The translations under genes and the position numbers were made by a program. The notes beneath the pieces were generated by a model. The model had not been told where the DNA came from. It worked only from the letters and a program-made list of their open reading frames with translations, and ran no database searches. From a bacterium (GTDB lineage Bacteria; Myxococcota; UBA727; JAUIJE01), in assembly GCA_030431455.1 (NCBI GenBank), contig JAUIJE010000008.1, forward strand, positions 62,001 through 126,000: a stretch of DNA of 64,000 nucleotides. Reading direction: 5' to 3'. Shown piece after piece: positions 54,801 through 62,261 of this stretch. Position 1 is the stretch's first letter. The number at the start of each line of letters is the position of its first letter.

Positions 54801-55043
54801 GACGGCCACCCCCTGCTTGACCCCTTCGCCATCAACCCGCGTTACCTCGACCCCGCCGGCACCAACCACGCGGGGGTGGCGCGGCCTCTCACCGCCACCG
54901 TGCTCGCCCGGTTGCAGGCGCTCAACGCGGTGGGCCTCACCGACATCTACGTGCGCAATCTCATCCCCGGCCAGGACCCCGCCACCACCCACGCCTATGC
55001 CTACGACGCATCGTTCAAAGACATTGGCTATGTGGGCCAATGA
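51849..55043 (+). CDS. Eleven-heme c-type cytochrome lipoprotein, copy 2
   Basis: 1064 residues, ATG 51849, with lipobox LVGVTGC. It is collinear with copy 1: the same eleven CxxCH positions (CTACH, CVTCH, CGTCH, CSGCH, CSACH, CLLCH, CVDCH, CETCH, CITCH, CMGCH, CLNCH). It shares blocks such as DPRAFFL, NFLTPGEH, LFGENQF, NCxGCHLDA, HRFWSYTD, RNGLG and LIPGQDPA-THAYAYD. It is less Asn-rich and more Asp/Ala-rich than copy 1. Tandem duplication with divergence suggests related but distinct electron partners. Three exact CAATG-N4-TGCA copies lie in this gene. The stop abuts that of the convergent gene in the palindrome TGATCA. Confidence 0.88.
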   Translation: MAGDIGCRRGAWPAVLGVLVGVTGCWDPPPAPTAPDPVAPPASGHFRPVLPGTDAPGPGPGPMPNPWEPCVDDDDIVSPEPCDAIPLPGGEVLTCSDLFDPETYCAHVFDNVPGDGLLVLGACAACDPLFLTIADEVTCGPTPLPDIPPPAPPPGTCTACHAPAGYDGAGSLGDPHPYTPRSQPMRCVTCHGGDDTETNPFYAHVCPPPAVGNRQDQVLDPRAFFLANTLVGVATLPNYTCPTSDGGTRTVTATDWLAFQDPGDLHGARAGKGCGTCHGPSADEEGLAGGDIVTPLWRSVMAQNTGIFTGARHGAGIENAFHERRGLDANGLADLGVSDVDNPDFDPVTRLVGEIGSLQANKAISTGAFLTATGYAADDVSTANNTSDPNADNFPNGTSNEYASYLYQEILTQACSGCHLQNRAGSTQAGAYRRSGCSACHARPSMLGRFNGHDPMVSTCEPLDPNFLTPGEHAHALDHRGRSVATLPQGPDPTALVAGVGDDSCLLCHQGSNHTVFQYRGWRLDENQDLTNAAFYPRADPVAFTNVSALFGENQFYIGRHINQWIATEIWEQDVADLRGQAGQDSTPADAHHDAGLGCVDCHTTGATHGRGRLFSRMRDQTHAHDVSCETCHGTIDAYAATDGVHPLTQDGAPLDHIFVEGDPQQGDLWLVSKLNATLHYVPQVKDVVDTTSTKLYPPGATRQGPMLNRVASAAMGRADDAGDGSDGTGPLQPHWPTTTVNPAVPFAHSDGVGGTAGQGLACITCHASWQNNCMGCHLDAAFDDRPDTFLYSLADGERAHLQVSPAVRYQNPVDFILGVGDRGRIVPYFGLHRFWSYTDRDNNTSLHIATGDRNGLGDDPGLRDPNRHTLPALGSHPFTPHTVRGRPTMTAVGPRQCLNCHLPHPDDVYAHDQDGTAWSGVADYIANTADYARAIPFNVRMAYGLGSGLWLADANGDFVVDSNNPPVYDLDRIVEENGASNAADGHPLLDPFAINPRYLDPAGTNHAGVARPLTATVLARLQALNAVGLTDIYVRNLIPGQDPATTHAYAYDASFKDIGYVGQ
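53483..53495. repeat. Exemplar of a dispersed bipartite motif CAATG-N4-TGCA
   Basis: CAATGTATCTGCA is here. Exact matches, counting both orientations, lie at 6155-6167, 7592-7604, 12820-12832, 26378-26390, 35035-35047, 37456-37468, 37915-37927, 52352-52364, 53045-53057 and 53483-53495. One-mismatch relatives occur at 16917, 29382, 29859, 32226, 40537, 49385 and 63748. All exact copies are inside genes and use codons otherwise rare here (AAT, GTA, TCT, GCA, ACA). The role is unknown. Confidence 0.6.
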
Positions 55044-56042
55044 TCAGGGACGCGACCACGCCGCCCGCAACGCCTGCTGGGCCTCGTCGTTCTTCATCGA
55101 GAAGTCGCGGTCCCACAAGCTCGGCCCCGGGATCCACTTCCACCAGAACATCCCCGCGAACCATCGCTGGCGCGGCAACAACCCCAACGCCGCCCGCATC
55201 AACCGCGCCCGGTAGGCGATGACCGCGTCGTCACCGTCGGTGTCCGGCACCCAGGGCTCGTGACCGGCCTTTTTGCCCCGGGCGTAGCCCACCTCCGCGA
55301 ACAGCACGCGTTTGCCGTGTCGCGCCGAAAGAGACTGCATCGTCTTCAGGTGCGGGCCCCAGCCGCGCTCGATGTCGGCCACGCTGGCGCCGAGATGTCG
55401 CGCCACCGGGAAATAGGCCTGCACCCCGATGAGGTCCAGCTGCGACCAGAACGGCACCCGCGACAGCTTGTCCCAGTTGGCCGCGTAGGTGAGCGTGCCC
55501 CGGTAGGTCTGGCGCACCGCGGCCACGATGCCCGGCCACTCCCGGCGGTGGACCGTCCCCTCGAGCTCGGTCCCGAGCGCGAACAAGGGGACCTGGTGAC
55601 GTTGGGCAAACCGCGCCTGGTCCACAATAAACTGTGAATAGCCACGGAAGAACCGCGCCCATTGTGCCTCGTGAGCGAAGGTGATCGCCCCCCGCCAGGA
55701 AAAGCTGCCCCAGTAGGCGAGGTGGGGCTTGACGAACAACCGGACGCCCTTTTGCCGGGCGATCTCCGCGCAGCGATCGAGATAGCCGGTGTCCGCGGCT
55801 TTGCTCCATTGCACCGCGCCGTCGGTGCGCACCCGGGCGTAGGGGTGAATCTGCACCGCGTCGGCGCCGAGGGCTTTGATCTCGTCGAGGGCGGAGGCCA
55901 TGGCGTGGCTGCCCCAGATTTGCCCGTACATCGGACAGGACACGATCACCCCGCGCCACGGGGCCGGGGCCGCCTCGGCGAGGGCCCGGCCCCCCAGCGC
56001 CAGGGCGGTGCTGCCGATCAAAAAGCGGCGGCGCGTGCTCAT
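55044..56042 (-). CDS. Secreted GH113-like glycoside hydrolase
   Basis: 332 residues from ATG 56042. The start MSTRRRFLIGSTALALGG is a Tat-like signal (RRRFLI). The mature part is a TIM-barrel pattern: IVSCPMYGQIWGSHAMASAL, DAVQIHPYARV, RLFVKPHLAYWG, LFALGTELEGT, DLIGVQAYFPVA and RVLFAEVGYA. The glutamates of GTELEG and FAEVGY fit acid-base and nucleophile of GH113-type enzymes (clan A). The substrate is probably a beta-mannan-like or envelope glycan, not certain. It is convergent with cytochrome copy 2. Confidence 0.8.
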   Translation of the reverse strand: MSTRRRFLIGSTALALGGRALAEAAPAPWRGVIVSCPMYGQIWGSHAMASALDEIKALGADAVQIHPYARVRTDGAVQWSKAADTGYLDRCAEIARQKGVRLFVKPHLAYWGSFSWRGAITFAHEAQWARFFRGYSQFIVDQARFAQRHQVPLFALGTELEGTVHRREWPGIVAAVRQTYRGTLTYAANWDKLSRVPFWSQLDLIGVQAYFPVARHLGASVADIERGWGPHLKTMQSLSARHGKRVLFAEVGYARGKKAGHEPWVPDTDGDDAVIAYRARLMRAALGLLPRQRWFAGMFWWKWIPGPSLWDRDFSMKNDEAQQALRAAWSRP

Positions 56043-56099
56043 GGGGGAAGGATAGTGCTTGCTGGGCGCTTGGCGGACACCGCGCCGCGCCGGCGTCGG

Positions 56100-56150
56100 A
56101 CCCAGGCCCGCCGCCGAACGCAGGCCCACCGATGAACGCAGGCCCACCCA
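56100..56150. repeat. 18-bp tandem repeat, about 2.8 copies
   Basis: Units at 56100-56117, 56118-56135 and 56136-56150 follow ACGCAGGCCCACCGATGA; the 15-mer GAACGCAGGCCCACC is exact at 56116-56130 and 56134-56148. Confidence 0.75.
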
Positions 56151-56163
56151 CTGTGGGTGGGCC
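56141..56163. repeat. Perfect inverted repeat (operator or hairpin)
   Basis: GGCCCACCCA (56141-56150) and TGGGTGGGCC (56154-56163) are exact reverse complements with a 3-base loop. No T-run follows on either strand, so an operator or RNA structure is more likely than a terminator. Confidence 0.6.
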
Positions 56164-56267
56164 GGATCCGGCCACCCCCACCACCTCGCGGGGCACACCC
56201 CTGCCAGGTCGCGTCTGCGAGCGACAAAATGTAGGGCGCCATGTGTACTGTCTCCGGGGGCAAGCCC

Positions 56268-56295
56268 TTGGACTTGCGCCACAGGGCGATAAATA
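56268..56295 (+). promoter_or_regulatory. Putative sigma-70 promoter for rpsD
   Basis: TTGGAC (56268-56273), a 16-bp spacer and TAAATA (56290-56295) form the best -35/-10 pair in the region, followed by TTTGATTTTATTACAAAAATC. The transcript leader would be about 180 nt. Assigned by eye. Confidence 0.4.
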
Positions 56296-56482
56296 TTTGA
56301 TTTTATTACAAAAATCAGACACCGACGAGCAGCGTCCGCGCCTCTTTGCACGGTTGACCAACGCCGCACGCCTCTGTACGTAGACCATTCGTGTGGGACA
56401 CCCACACACCCGTCCACAGAAGGCCGCGGCTCACCCGGAATGGTTCTGGGTCGAGGGTCGCGGTGACGGAAAGGAAATTGAA

Positions 56483-57100
56483 ATGGCTCGTTATACCGGC
56501 CCCCGTCTGAAGATCATCCGCCGCCTCGGCACCCCGCTGCCCGGCCTCATGCGCACCGACCCGGACCTCCGGCGTCCGTACCCGCCCGGCCAGCACGGCC
56601 CCACCCGTCGCAAGAAGCTCTCGGACTACGCCTTCCGTTTGATGGAAAAGCAAAAGCTGCGCTTCCACTACGGCGTGAGCGAGAAGCAACTGAAGCGCTA
56701 CGTCGCCGACGCGTTCCGCCGCAAAGGCAACTCCGGGACCAACCTCCTGCAGAACCTCGAGCGTCGCCTCGACAACGTCGTGTTCCGCATGGGCCTCGCC
56801 CCCACGATTCCTGCCGCCCGGCAAATGACCGGCCATGGCCACGTCACCGTCAACGGCAAGAAGGTCGACATCGCGTCGTACCAAGTGCGGGCCGGCGACG
56901 TCATCGGCGTGCGCGAGAAGTCCAAGTGGAAAGAGCGCGCGGTGGAAGCGATGGGCGACCCCAACAACCTCACCCACCCGAGCTACCTCGAGGTCGACAC
57001 CAACGGCGTCACCGCCAAGATGTCGCAGCTCCCCGAGGCGGGCGATTGTCCCCTCGACATCGACCCCCAGCTCATCGTCGAGTACTACTCCGGCAAGTGA
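56483..57100 (+). CDS. rpsD: Small ribosomal subunit protein uS4 (S4), cysteine-free form
   Basis: 205 residues. It has MARYTGPRLKIIRRLG, RRPYPPGQHGPTRRKKLSDYA, LRFHYGVSEKQLKRY and the S4 RNA-binding domain (ERRLDNVVFRMG, GHVTVNGKKVDIASY). It nucleates 30S assembly by binding 16S rRNA. The N-terminal zinc cysteines of the C-plus type are absent. It is not beside rpsM, rpsK, rpoA or rplQ, so it stands outside an alpha operon and has its own leader and terminator. It could be the only copy or a zinc-sparing second copy; the window cannot decide. Confidence 0.95.
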   Translation: MARYTGPRLKIIRRLGTPLPGLMRTDPDLRRPYPPGQHGPTRRKKLSDYAFRLMEKQKLRFHYGVSEKQLKRYVADAFRRKGNSGTNLLQNLERRLDNVVFRMGLAPTIPAARQMTGHGHVTVNGKKVDIASYQVRAGDVIGVREKSKWKERAVEAMGDPNNLTHPSYLEVDTNGVTAKMSQLPEAGDCPLDIDPQLIVEYYSGK

Positions 57101-57122
57101 TCGGTCCTCGACCGACAAGAAC

Positions 57123-57148
57123 GCCCCCGCCTCGACGGGGGCTTTTTT
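57123..57148 (+). terminator. Intrinsic terminator of rpsD
   Basis: GCCCCCG (57123-57129) pairs with CGGGGGC (57136-57142), followed by six T; it begins 22 bp after the rpsD stop. Confidence 0.92.
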
Positions 57149-57247
57149 GTGCCCGCGCGCCCTCGTCACCGCGCCCGGCGCCGAGGCGACGGCGATGTGG
57201 GATGCCTCGATTTCGACACCCCACCGGGGGAGCGGTACCATTGGTCC

Positions 57248-58849
57248 ATGCGCCTTCTCTGGATCGTTCCGCTCGCTTTGGTGTTCTCCTGTGGCCCGTG
57301 CACGCCCCCGGAGGTGATCGGGGATGGCGATGGCGATGGAGATGGAGATGGCGATGGCGATGGCGACATCGATTGTCCCCCCGGGGCCCCCGACGCGGAC
57401 GATGACGGGCTGTGCGACGCCGAAGAGGCCCGCCGGGGGACCGACCCCAACGACGCGGACAGCGACGACGACGGCCTGAGCGACGGCGACGAGGTCCGGG
57501 ACGGCACCGATCCGCTCGATGCCGACAGCGACGACGACGGGGTCGACGACGGGACCGAGCGCGAGAACGGCACCGACCCCAACGACCCCGACAGCGACGA
57601 CGACGGCCGCAACGACGGGGACGAACGCGACGTGGGCACCGACCCCATCACCCCCGACGAAGCCTGCGCCTCCCGGTCGGCCCAAGCCAGCCTCGACGAG
57701 CCGCCCCCGGTGGACATCATCATCGCCATCGACTCGTCGGGCTCGATGGACGCGGAGATCGCCGCGGTCCAGCAGAACATCAACGTCAACTTCGCCAACA
57801 TCATCAGCGCGAGCCAACTCGACTACCGCATCATCTTGCTCGCCGACTACCCGCCCGCCTCCAAGAACCCGGTGTGCATCACCGCGCCCCTGTCCGGCGA
57901 CGACTGTGAAGAGCCGTTGCCCCCCCAGCCCGCCATCACCGAGCGGTTCTTTCACTACGACATCATCGTCGACAGCCACGACGCCTTCGAGAAGCTGGTC
58001 GATACCTACGACCAGCCGGACGAGCATGACCTCGCCCCCCAAGGCTGGGGCGGGTGGCTGCGCCCCGGCTCGAAGAAGACCTTCCTGATCATCTCCGACG
58101 ACGACCCCAACCAAGGCGCGGGCTGGTTCGACGATCAACTCCTCGGCCTGTCGCCCGAACACTTCGGCACCCAAGACGACCGCAACTACACCTGGCACAG
58201 TATCATTGGCATGGTCGCCAACGACCCCGTGACCGCACCCTGGCGCGCCGAGGACGGCATCCAAAACCAGCAGTGCAACCCCGGGTCGGAATCCGCGGCC
58301 ACTGAGTACCAAGAGCTCTCCGTGCTCACCGGGGGCCTGCGGTTCCCCCTGTGCAACAACGAGAACTTCAACGTGGTGTTTCAAGAGATCGCCCAGGGCG
58401 TGATCGAAGAGGTCATCCTCCCCTGCACCATCGTGCCCCCCGCGCCCCCCGCGGGCGAGACCCTCGACCTCGACGGGGTCGCGGTGGTCTACACCCACGG
58501 CCCCACCGGCGCCGCAACGTCACTGGATCGCGTGAGCGGGCCGGGGGCGTGCACAGCCACATCCTTCTACGTGACCGGCCAGGCGGTGGCGCTGTGCCCC
58601 AATACCTGCAGCACGGTACAAGCCGACACCAGCGGGACCCTCGATTTCTACTTCGCCTGTGAAGGCGACCTGCCCGACCTCACCCCCGACGGTGGCGTGG
58701 CCGATGCCGGGGGTGACGACTGCAACTCCTGCGAAGACTGCGGCGGACAAGCCTGCAACGAAGGCACCTGCGGCGCGTGTGGGTCCAACGAAGATTGCTG
58801 TCCCGACCACATCTGCGCCGCGGGCGCCTGTGTGTTGATCGGGGGCTGA
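57248..58849 (+). CDS. Lipoprotein with thrombospondin-3-type calcium repeats and a von Willebrand A domain
   Basis: 533 residues from ATG 57248. The lipobox region VFSCGPC is followed by a (Gly-Asp)8 run. Four to five calcium-binding repeats of the DxDxDGxxDxxE type follow ([46 protein letters not shown]). A vWA domain (about 155-395) has the MIDAS DSSGSMD and a later Asp-rich loop. A beta region and a Cys-rich tail ([25 protein letters not shown]) end it. It is an extracellular adhesion or binding protein of a type common in Myxococcota. The function is unknown. Confidence 0.85.
   Translation: MRLLWIVPLALVFSCGPCTPPEVIGDGDGDGDGDGDGDGDIDCPPGAPDADDDGLCDAEEARRGTDPNDADSDDDGLSDGDEVRDGTDPLDADSDDDGVDDGTERENGTDPNDPDSDDDGRNDGDERDVGTDPITPDEACASRSAQASLDEPPPVDIIIAIDSSGSMDAEIAAVQQNINVNFANIISASQLDYRIILLADYPPASKNPVCITAPLSGDDCEEPLPPQPAITERFFHYDIIVDSHDAFEKLVDTYDQPDEHDLAPQGWGGWLRPGSKKTFLIISDDDPNQGAGWFDDQLLGLSPEHFGTQDDRNYTWHSIIGMVANDPVTAPWRAEDGIQNQQCNPGSESAATEYQELSVLTGGLRFPLCNNENFNVVFQEIAQGVIEEVILPCTIVPPAPPAGETLDLDGVAVVYTHGPTGAATSLDRVSGPGACTATSFYVTGQAVALCPNTCSTVQADTSGTLDFYFACEGDLPDLTPDGGVADAGGDDCNSCEDCGGQACNEGTCGACGSNEDCCPDHICAAGACVLIGG
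57323..57367. repeat. 6-bp tandem repeat encoding Gly-Asp
   Basis: About 7.5 in-frame units of GATGGC or GATGGA encode an alternating Asp-Gly run directly after the lipoprotein signal. Slippage would change the linker length without shifting the frame. Confidence 0.85.
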
Positions 58850-58954
58850 CGCGCCGGGACCCGCCGGTTGCGGTCCACCGCCGCGCGATCTATTTCCACG
58901 TCGTTGTCCACGCTTCGACCTCGATCCGGTGCCCGCAGACATCACGACAAGGTG

Positions 58955-59383
58955 ATGATCGGCCGGGCCGAGCGCGTGCGCTTTCTGGATTGGGGCGCGC
59001 GGCGGCTCAAGGCCAAGGTGGACACCGGGGCCAAGACCAGCTCCATCCACGCCGAGGACATTGTGCGGCTTCCTCGACGGCGGGTGCGGTTTGCGATGAT
59101 CATGGACAAGGGCGAACGACGCCACGTGGAGGCCCGGGTCACCCGGGTGGCCCGGGTCAAGTCGTCCAACGGCACGTACGAAGACCGCATTTTTATTGAA
59201 GCCCGGGTCCAGGTGGGACCTGTGGTCAAGACCATTGAAGTCAGCCTCACCCCGCGTCCCGACATGCGGTACCGCATGCTCCTGGGGCAAAAGGCCCTCG
59301 AGGGAGACTTCGTGGTCGACGTCAGCCAACGCTACATCGCGGATCGAAGCTTGAACCGCGACGAGGAGAAACCTGCCCGATGA
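58955..59383 (+). CDS. Retropepsin-like aspartic protease (RimB / ATP-dependent zinc protease family)
   Basis: 142 residues from ATG 58955 (GTG 58952 also possible). It begins MIGRAERVRFLDWG. The single catalytic motif KVDTGAKTSSIHAE (DTGA) is typical of retropepsin-like RimK-linked proteases. RVTRVARVKSSNGTYEDR and YRMLLGQKALEGDFVVDVS complete the fold, which works as a dimer. Homologues paired with RimK (RimB in Pseudomonas) are thought to remove or control glutamate tails. The stop overlaps the start of the RimK gene (ATGA). Confidence 0.88.
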   Translation: MIGRAERVRFLDWGARRLKAKVDTGAKTSSIHAEDIVRLPRRRVRFAMIMDKGERRHVEARVTRVARVKSSNGTYEDRIFIEARVQVGPVVKTIEVSLTPRPDMRYRMLLGQKALEGDFVVDVSQRYIADRSLNRDEEKPAR

Positions 59384-60621
59384 AGCTCGCCATCCTCTCT
59401 TGCAGCCCGCAATGTTACAGCACCCGCCGCCTCAAAGAGGCGGCCCTGGCCCGGGGCCACGAGGTCAACATCCTCAACACCCTGCGCTTCGCCATCGACC
59501 TCGAGAGCGCCACCCCCGAGCTGCACTACCGGGGCAAACAGCTGTCGCACTACGACGCCGTACTCCCGCGCATCGGGGCGTCGATCACGTTCTTTGGCAC
59601 CGCGGTGGTGCGCCAGTTCGAACAGATGGAGGTGTTCTGCACCAACCCCGCCACCGGCATCTCCAACTCCCGGGACAAGCTCCGCAGCCTGCAGATTCTC
59701 AGCCGACACCAAATCGGCATCCCCAAGACCACGTTTGTCCGCGACCGACGGGACGTGCTTGAAGCCATCAGCCGCGTCGGGGGCGCGCCGGTCATCATCA
59801 AGCTCCTCGAGGGCACCCAAGGGGTGGGCGTCATCCTCGCCGACACCGACAAGATCGCTGAGGCGATCATCGAGACCCTGCAAAGCACCCGACAGAACGT
59901 GCTGATTCAGAAGTTCATCGCCGAGAGCAAGGGGCGCGACGTGCGCGCGTTCGTCGTCGGCAACCGGGTGGTGGCGGCGATGCGGCGGGTGGCCCAGGGC
60001 CAGGAGTTCCGCAGCAACGTGCACCGGGGGGGACGGACCGAGGTGGTGGAGCTCGACGAGCGATACCAGCGCACCGCGGTGGCCGCGGCCCAAATCATGG
60101 GGCTCAACGTCGCGGGGGTGGACATGCTCGAGAGCAAAGACGGGCCCCAGGTCATGGAGGTCAACTCGTCGCCCGGGCTCGAGGGCATCGAGACCTGCAC
60201 CCAGCTCGACATCGCCGGCGAGGTCATTGACTACATCGCGAGCCAAGTCGACTTCCCCGTCCTCGACATCCAGCAGCGGCTGACCGTGTCCAAGGGTTAC
60301 GGGGTGAGCGAGCTGCACATCCCCGAAGGGTCCAAATACATTGGGGTGACCATCGCCGACAGCGGCCTGCTCGAAAAGGACATCAACGTCCTCACCCTCT
60401 ACCGCGAGAACAAAGTGGTGCCCAACCCCAAGGCCTCGCGCGAGCTCCACGCCCACGACCGCCTGCTCTGTTTTGGCAAGATGGAGTCCATGCGCTCGCT
60501 GGTGCCCAACCGCAAAAAGCAGGGCAAAACCACCCTGCCCCTGGAAACCGCGCCGGCAGCGTCCGACGCGGCCGAGCGGGCGGATCTGTTGCGGCAGTTC
60601 ATGCCCAACGAAGAGCTCTGA
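59380..60621 (+). CDS. rimK: RimK-family alpha-L-glutamate ligase with C-terminal RCK/TrkA-C domain
   Basis: 413 residues. RimK part (1-about 300): MKLAILSCSPQCYSTRRL, NSRDKLRSLQIL, VIIKLLEGTQGVGVIL (ATP-grasp loop), DVRAFVVGNRVVAAMRR and metal-binding VMEVNSSPGLEGIE. The C-terminal 85 residues (VLDIQQRLTVSKGYGVSELHIPEG, GVTIADSGLLEKDINVLTL, LHAHDRLLCFG) match a TrkA-C domain, which in other proteins binds small ligands or nucleotides. RimK adds glutamates to ribosomal protein S6 or to peptides. The extra domain is absent from E. coli RimK and may be a regulatory sensor. Confidence 0.9.
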   Translation: MKLAILSCSPQCYSTRRLKEAALARGHEVNILNTLRFAIDLESATPELHYRGKQLSHYDAVLPRIGASITFFGTAVVRQFEQMEVFCTNPATGISNSRDKLRSLQILSRHQIGIPKTTFVRDRRDVLEAISRVGGAPVIIKLLEGTQGVGVILADTDKIAEAIIETLQSTRQNVLIQKFIAESKGRDVRAFVVGNRVVAAMRRVAQGQEFRSNVHRGGRTEVVELDERYQRTAVAAAQIMGLNVAGVDMLESKDGPQVMEVNSSPGLEGIETCTQLDIAGEVIDYIASQVDFPVLDIQQRLTVSKGYGVSELHIPEGSKYIGVTIADSGLLEKDINVLTLYRENKVVPNPKASRELHAHDRLLCFGKMESMRSLVPNRKKQGKTTLPLETAPAASDAAERADLLRQFMPNEEL

Positions 60622-60632
60622 CCCCGCGCGCC

Positions 60633-60666
60633 GAAAAAGAAAAAGCCCCTGATAAATCAGGGGCTT
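60633..60666 (-). terminator. Terminator downstream of tRNA-Ile (possibly bidirectional)
   Basis: AAGCCCCTGAT (60643-60653) and ATCAGGGGCTT (60656-60666) form an 11-bp stem. On the minus strand it is followed by TTTCTTTTT. It ends the tRNA transcript and may also stop rimK transcription from the other side. Confidence 0.85.
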
Positions 60667-60672
60667 AGCTCG

Positions 60673-60749
<77 letters not shown>

Positions 60750-60831
60750 ACGATGGGTGTTAGCTAGCGGATTCAGCCCCGCCTGCAAAGCCCTTATCCC
60801 CCGCCGACCGACATTCCCGGCCGGCGCGCGC

Positions 60832-62184
60832 TCAGGTGCCTTTTTGCGCCTGGGCCGCGTAGGCCTCAGCCGCGGCCCACACCCGGAGGACGTTCTCCCC
60901 CGCGATCTTCTGGATGTCGTCGTCGGAAAAGCCGCGCTCGAGCAACACCCGAATGAGGTTCGGGTAGGCGGCGACGTCCTTGAGGCCGTAGGGGAGCGAG
61001 TCGCCGACCCCATCGAAATCCGAACCGAACCCGACGTGTTCGATGCCGACCAGATCGCGGATGTGCTGGATGTGATCCGCGACTTGCTCGACGGTGGCGA
61101 CCCCCAGCGGACGCGACCGATAGAACTTCGCCTTGTCGGCCTTGCCCGCCTCGTCGTCTTTGACCGCGTGGTCCTTTTTGTATTTGTCCCAAGCCTCCCA
61201 GCGGGACGCGGCGAACTTTTGCAGGTCGCCGTCGATGAAGGTCGAGCCGAAGTTCACCTGGACCACGCCCCCTTGGGCCGCGACCTTCTTGATCAGGGCG
61301 TCGCTCATGTTGCGCTCAAACCCCGGGGTGAAGTGGCGGCAGGACGAGTGCGACGCGATCACCGGCGCCTTGCTCTCGGCCAAGGCCTGCTCGGCCGCGG
61401 CGTCGGACAGGTGGGAGATGTCGACGAGGATGCCGAGGCGGTTCATCTCCGCCACCACCTGTTTGCCGAACGGGCTCAGGCCCCCGTTGACGTGGCGGTC
61501 GTCGTAGCTGCTGTCCGAAATGTGATTGTCTTTGGAGTGGGCGAGCGTGATGTAGCGAATGCCCCGCTGGTGAAAGTGCGCGAGGTTTTTGAGGTCGTTC
61601 TCGATGGGGCTGCCGTTCTCCATGCCCAGGGGGAACGCGATCTTCTTGGCCGCAAAAGCGGCGCGTACGTCGGCCACGCTTTTGGCGACCACGAAGTCAT
61701 CGGGGTGTTTTTGGGCCAAGCCCTCGACGAGGTCGATGAGCGCGTCCGCCGTCGCCTTGGCGCCCTGGAAGGTCGGGGCCCCGGGCCGTTCGTAGGTCTC
61801 TTTGTCCGCGGGCACGTAGATGGACATGAAGGGGGCGTCGAGGCCGCCTTTGCGGGCGCGCTCGGCGTCGAAGTCGCCCTTGTCGGTGCGCTGGCTGACG
61901 TCTTCTTTCGGCGCCGCCTTCGGGTTTTTGGGATCGAACAGGCGGTAGGGCAAATCGACGTGGGTGTCGACGATGAGCACCCGCTGGGCCAGGCCCCGGG
62001 CGCGGTCGAGGGCGACCTTGCTCTTGCCGATGGGGCTTCCGGCCGGGCCCGGCGCGGGCTTTGCCGTCGAGGCCGCGGCCGACGACGCGACCTTCTCCGT
62101 GCCCGCCTGGGCGGGACGGGGACAACCGGTCAAAAGCGACAAGCCGAGGGCGGCCCCGACGACGAGAAGAATGCGTGCAGACAT
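60832..62184 (-). CDS. Membrane dipeptidase, peptidase family M19, lipoprotein
   Basis: 450 residues. The lipobox is LLTGC, followed by an Ala/Pro-rich spacer (25-55). Zinc-site motifs of renal-dipeptidase-type enzymes are all visible: VDTHVDLPY, LGMENG (bridging Glu), VDISHLSD, ASHSSCRHF and FGSDFDGVG. It hydrolyses dipeptides, often with a D-residue at the C-terminal position, and would act in the periplasm or at the surface. It stands alone, divergent from the DUF218 gene. Confidence 0.92.
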   Translation of the reverse strand: MSARILLVVGAALGLSLLTGCPRPAQAGTEKVASSAAASTAKPAPGPAGSPIGKSKVALDRARGLAQRVLIVDTHVDLPYRLFDPKNPKAAPKEDVSQRTDKGDFDAERARKGGLDAPFMSIYVPADKETYERPGAPTFQGAKATADALIDLVEGLAQKHPDDFVVAKSVADVRAAFAAKKIAFPLGMENGSPIENDLKNLAHFHQRGIRYITLAHSKDNHISDSSYDDRHVNGGLSPFGKQVVAEMNRLGILVDISHLSDAAAEQALAESKAPVIASHSSCRHFTPGFERNMSDALIKKVAAQGGVVQVNFGSTFIDGDLQKFAASRWEAWDKYKKDHAVKDDEAGKADKAKFYRSRPLGVATVEQVADHIQHIRDLVGIEHVGFGSDFDGVGDSLPYGLKDVAAYPNLIRVLLERGFSDDDIQKIAGENVLRVWAAAEAYAAQAQKGT

Positions 62185-62261
62185 GGGGTGGGGCTAGCAC
62201 GGGGCCCGGCCGCGCCCAATGGGGCCTACCCCCACGCGGGCGGGGGCGGTAGGCCAGAGGC

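Larger units (their letters stand above)
56043..56482. other. Intergenic region before rpsD with repeats and an AT-rich promoter-like segment
   Basis: No gene was seen over 440 bp. From left to right it holds an 18-bp tandem repeat (56100-56150), a perfect 10-bp inverted repeat (56141-56163), a conspicuous AT-rich block (about 56285-56325) in an otherwise GC-rich region, and the rpsD ribosome-binding site AAGGA before 56483. The leader from the AT-rich block to the start is about 160 nt, long enough for a structured autoregulatory mRNA leader. Confidence 0.6.

Noticed and set aside
56268-56330. AT-rich block before rpsD as a horizontally acquired fragment
   Set aside because: It is only about 40 bp, directly upstream of a housekeeping gene and shaped like a promoter; transfer is not needed to explain it.
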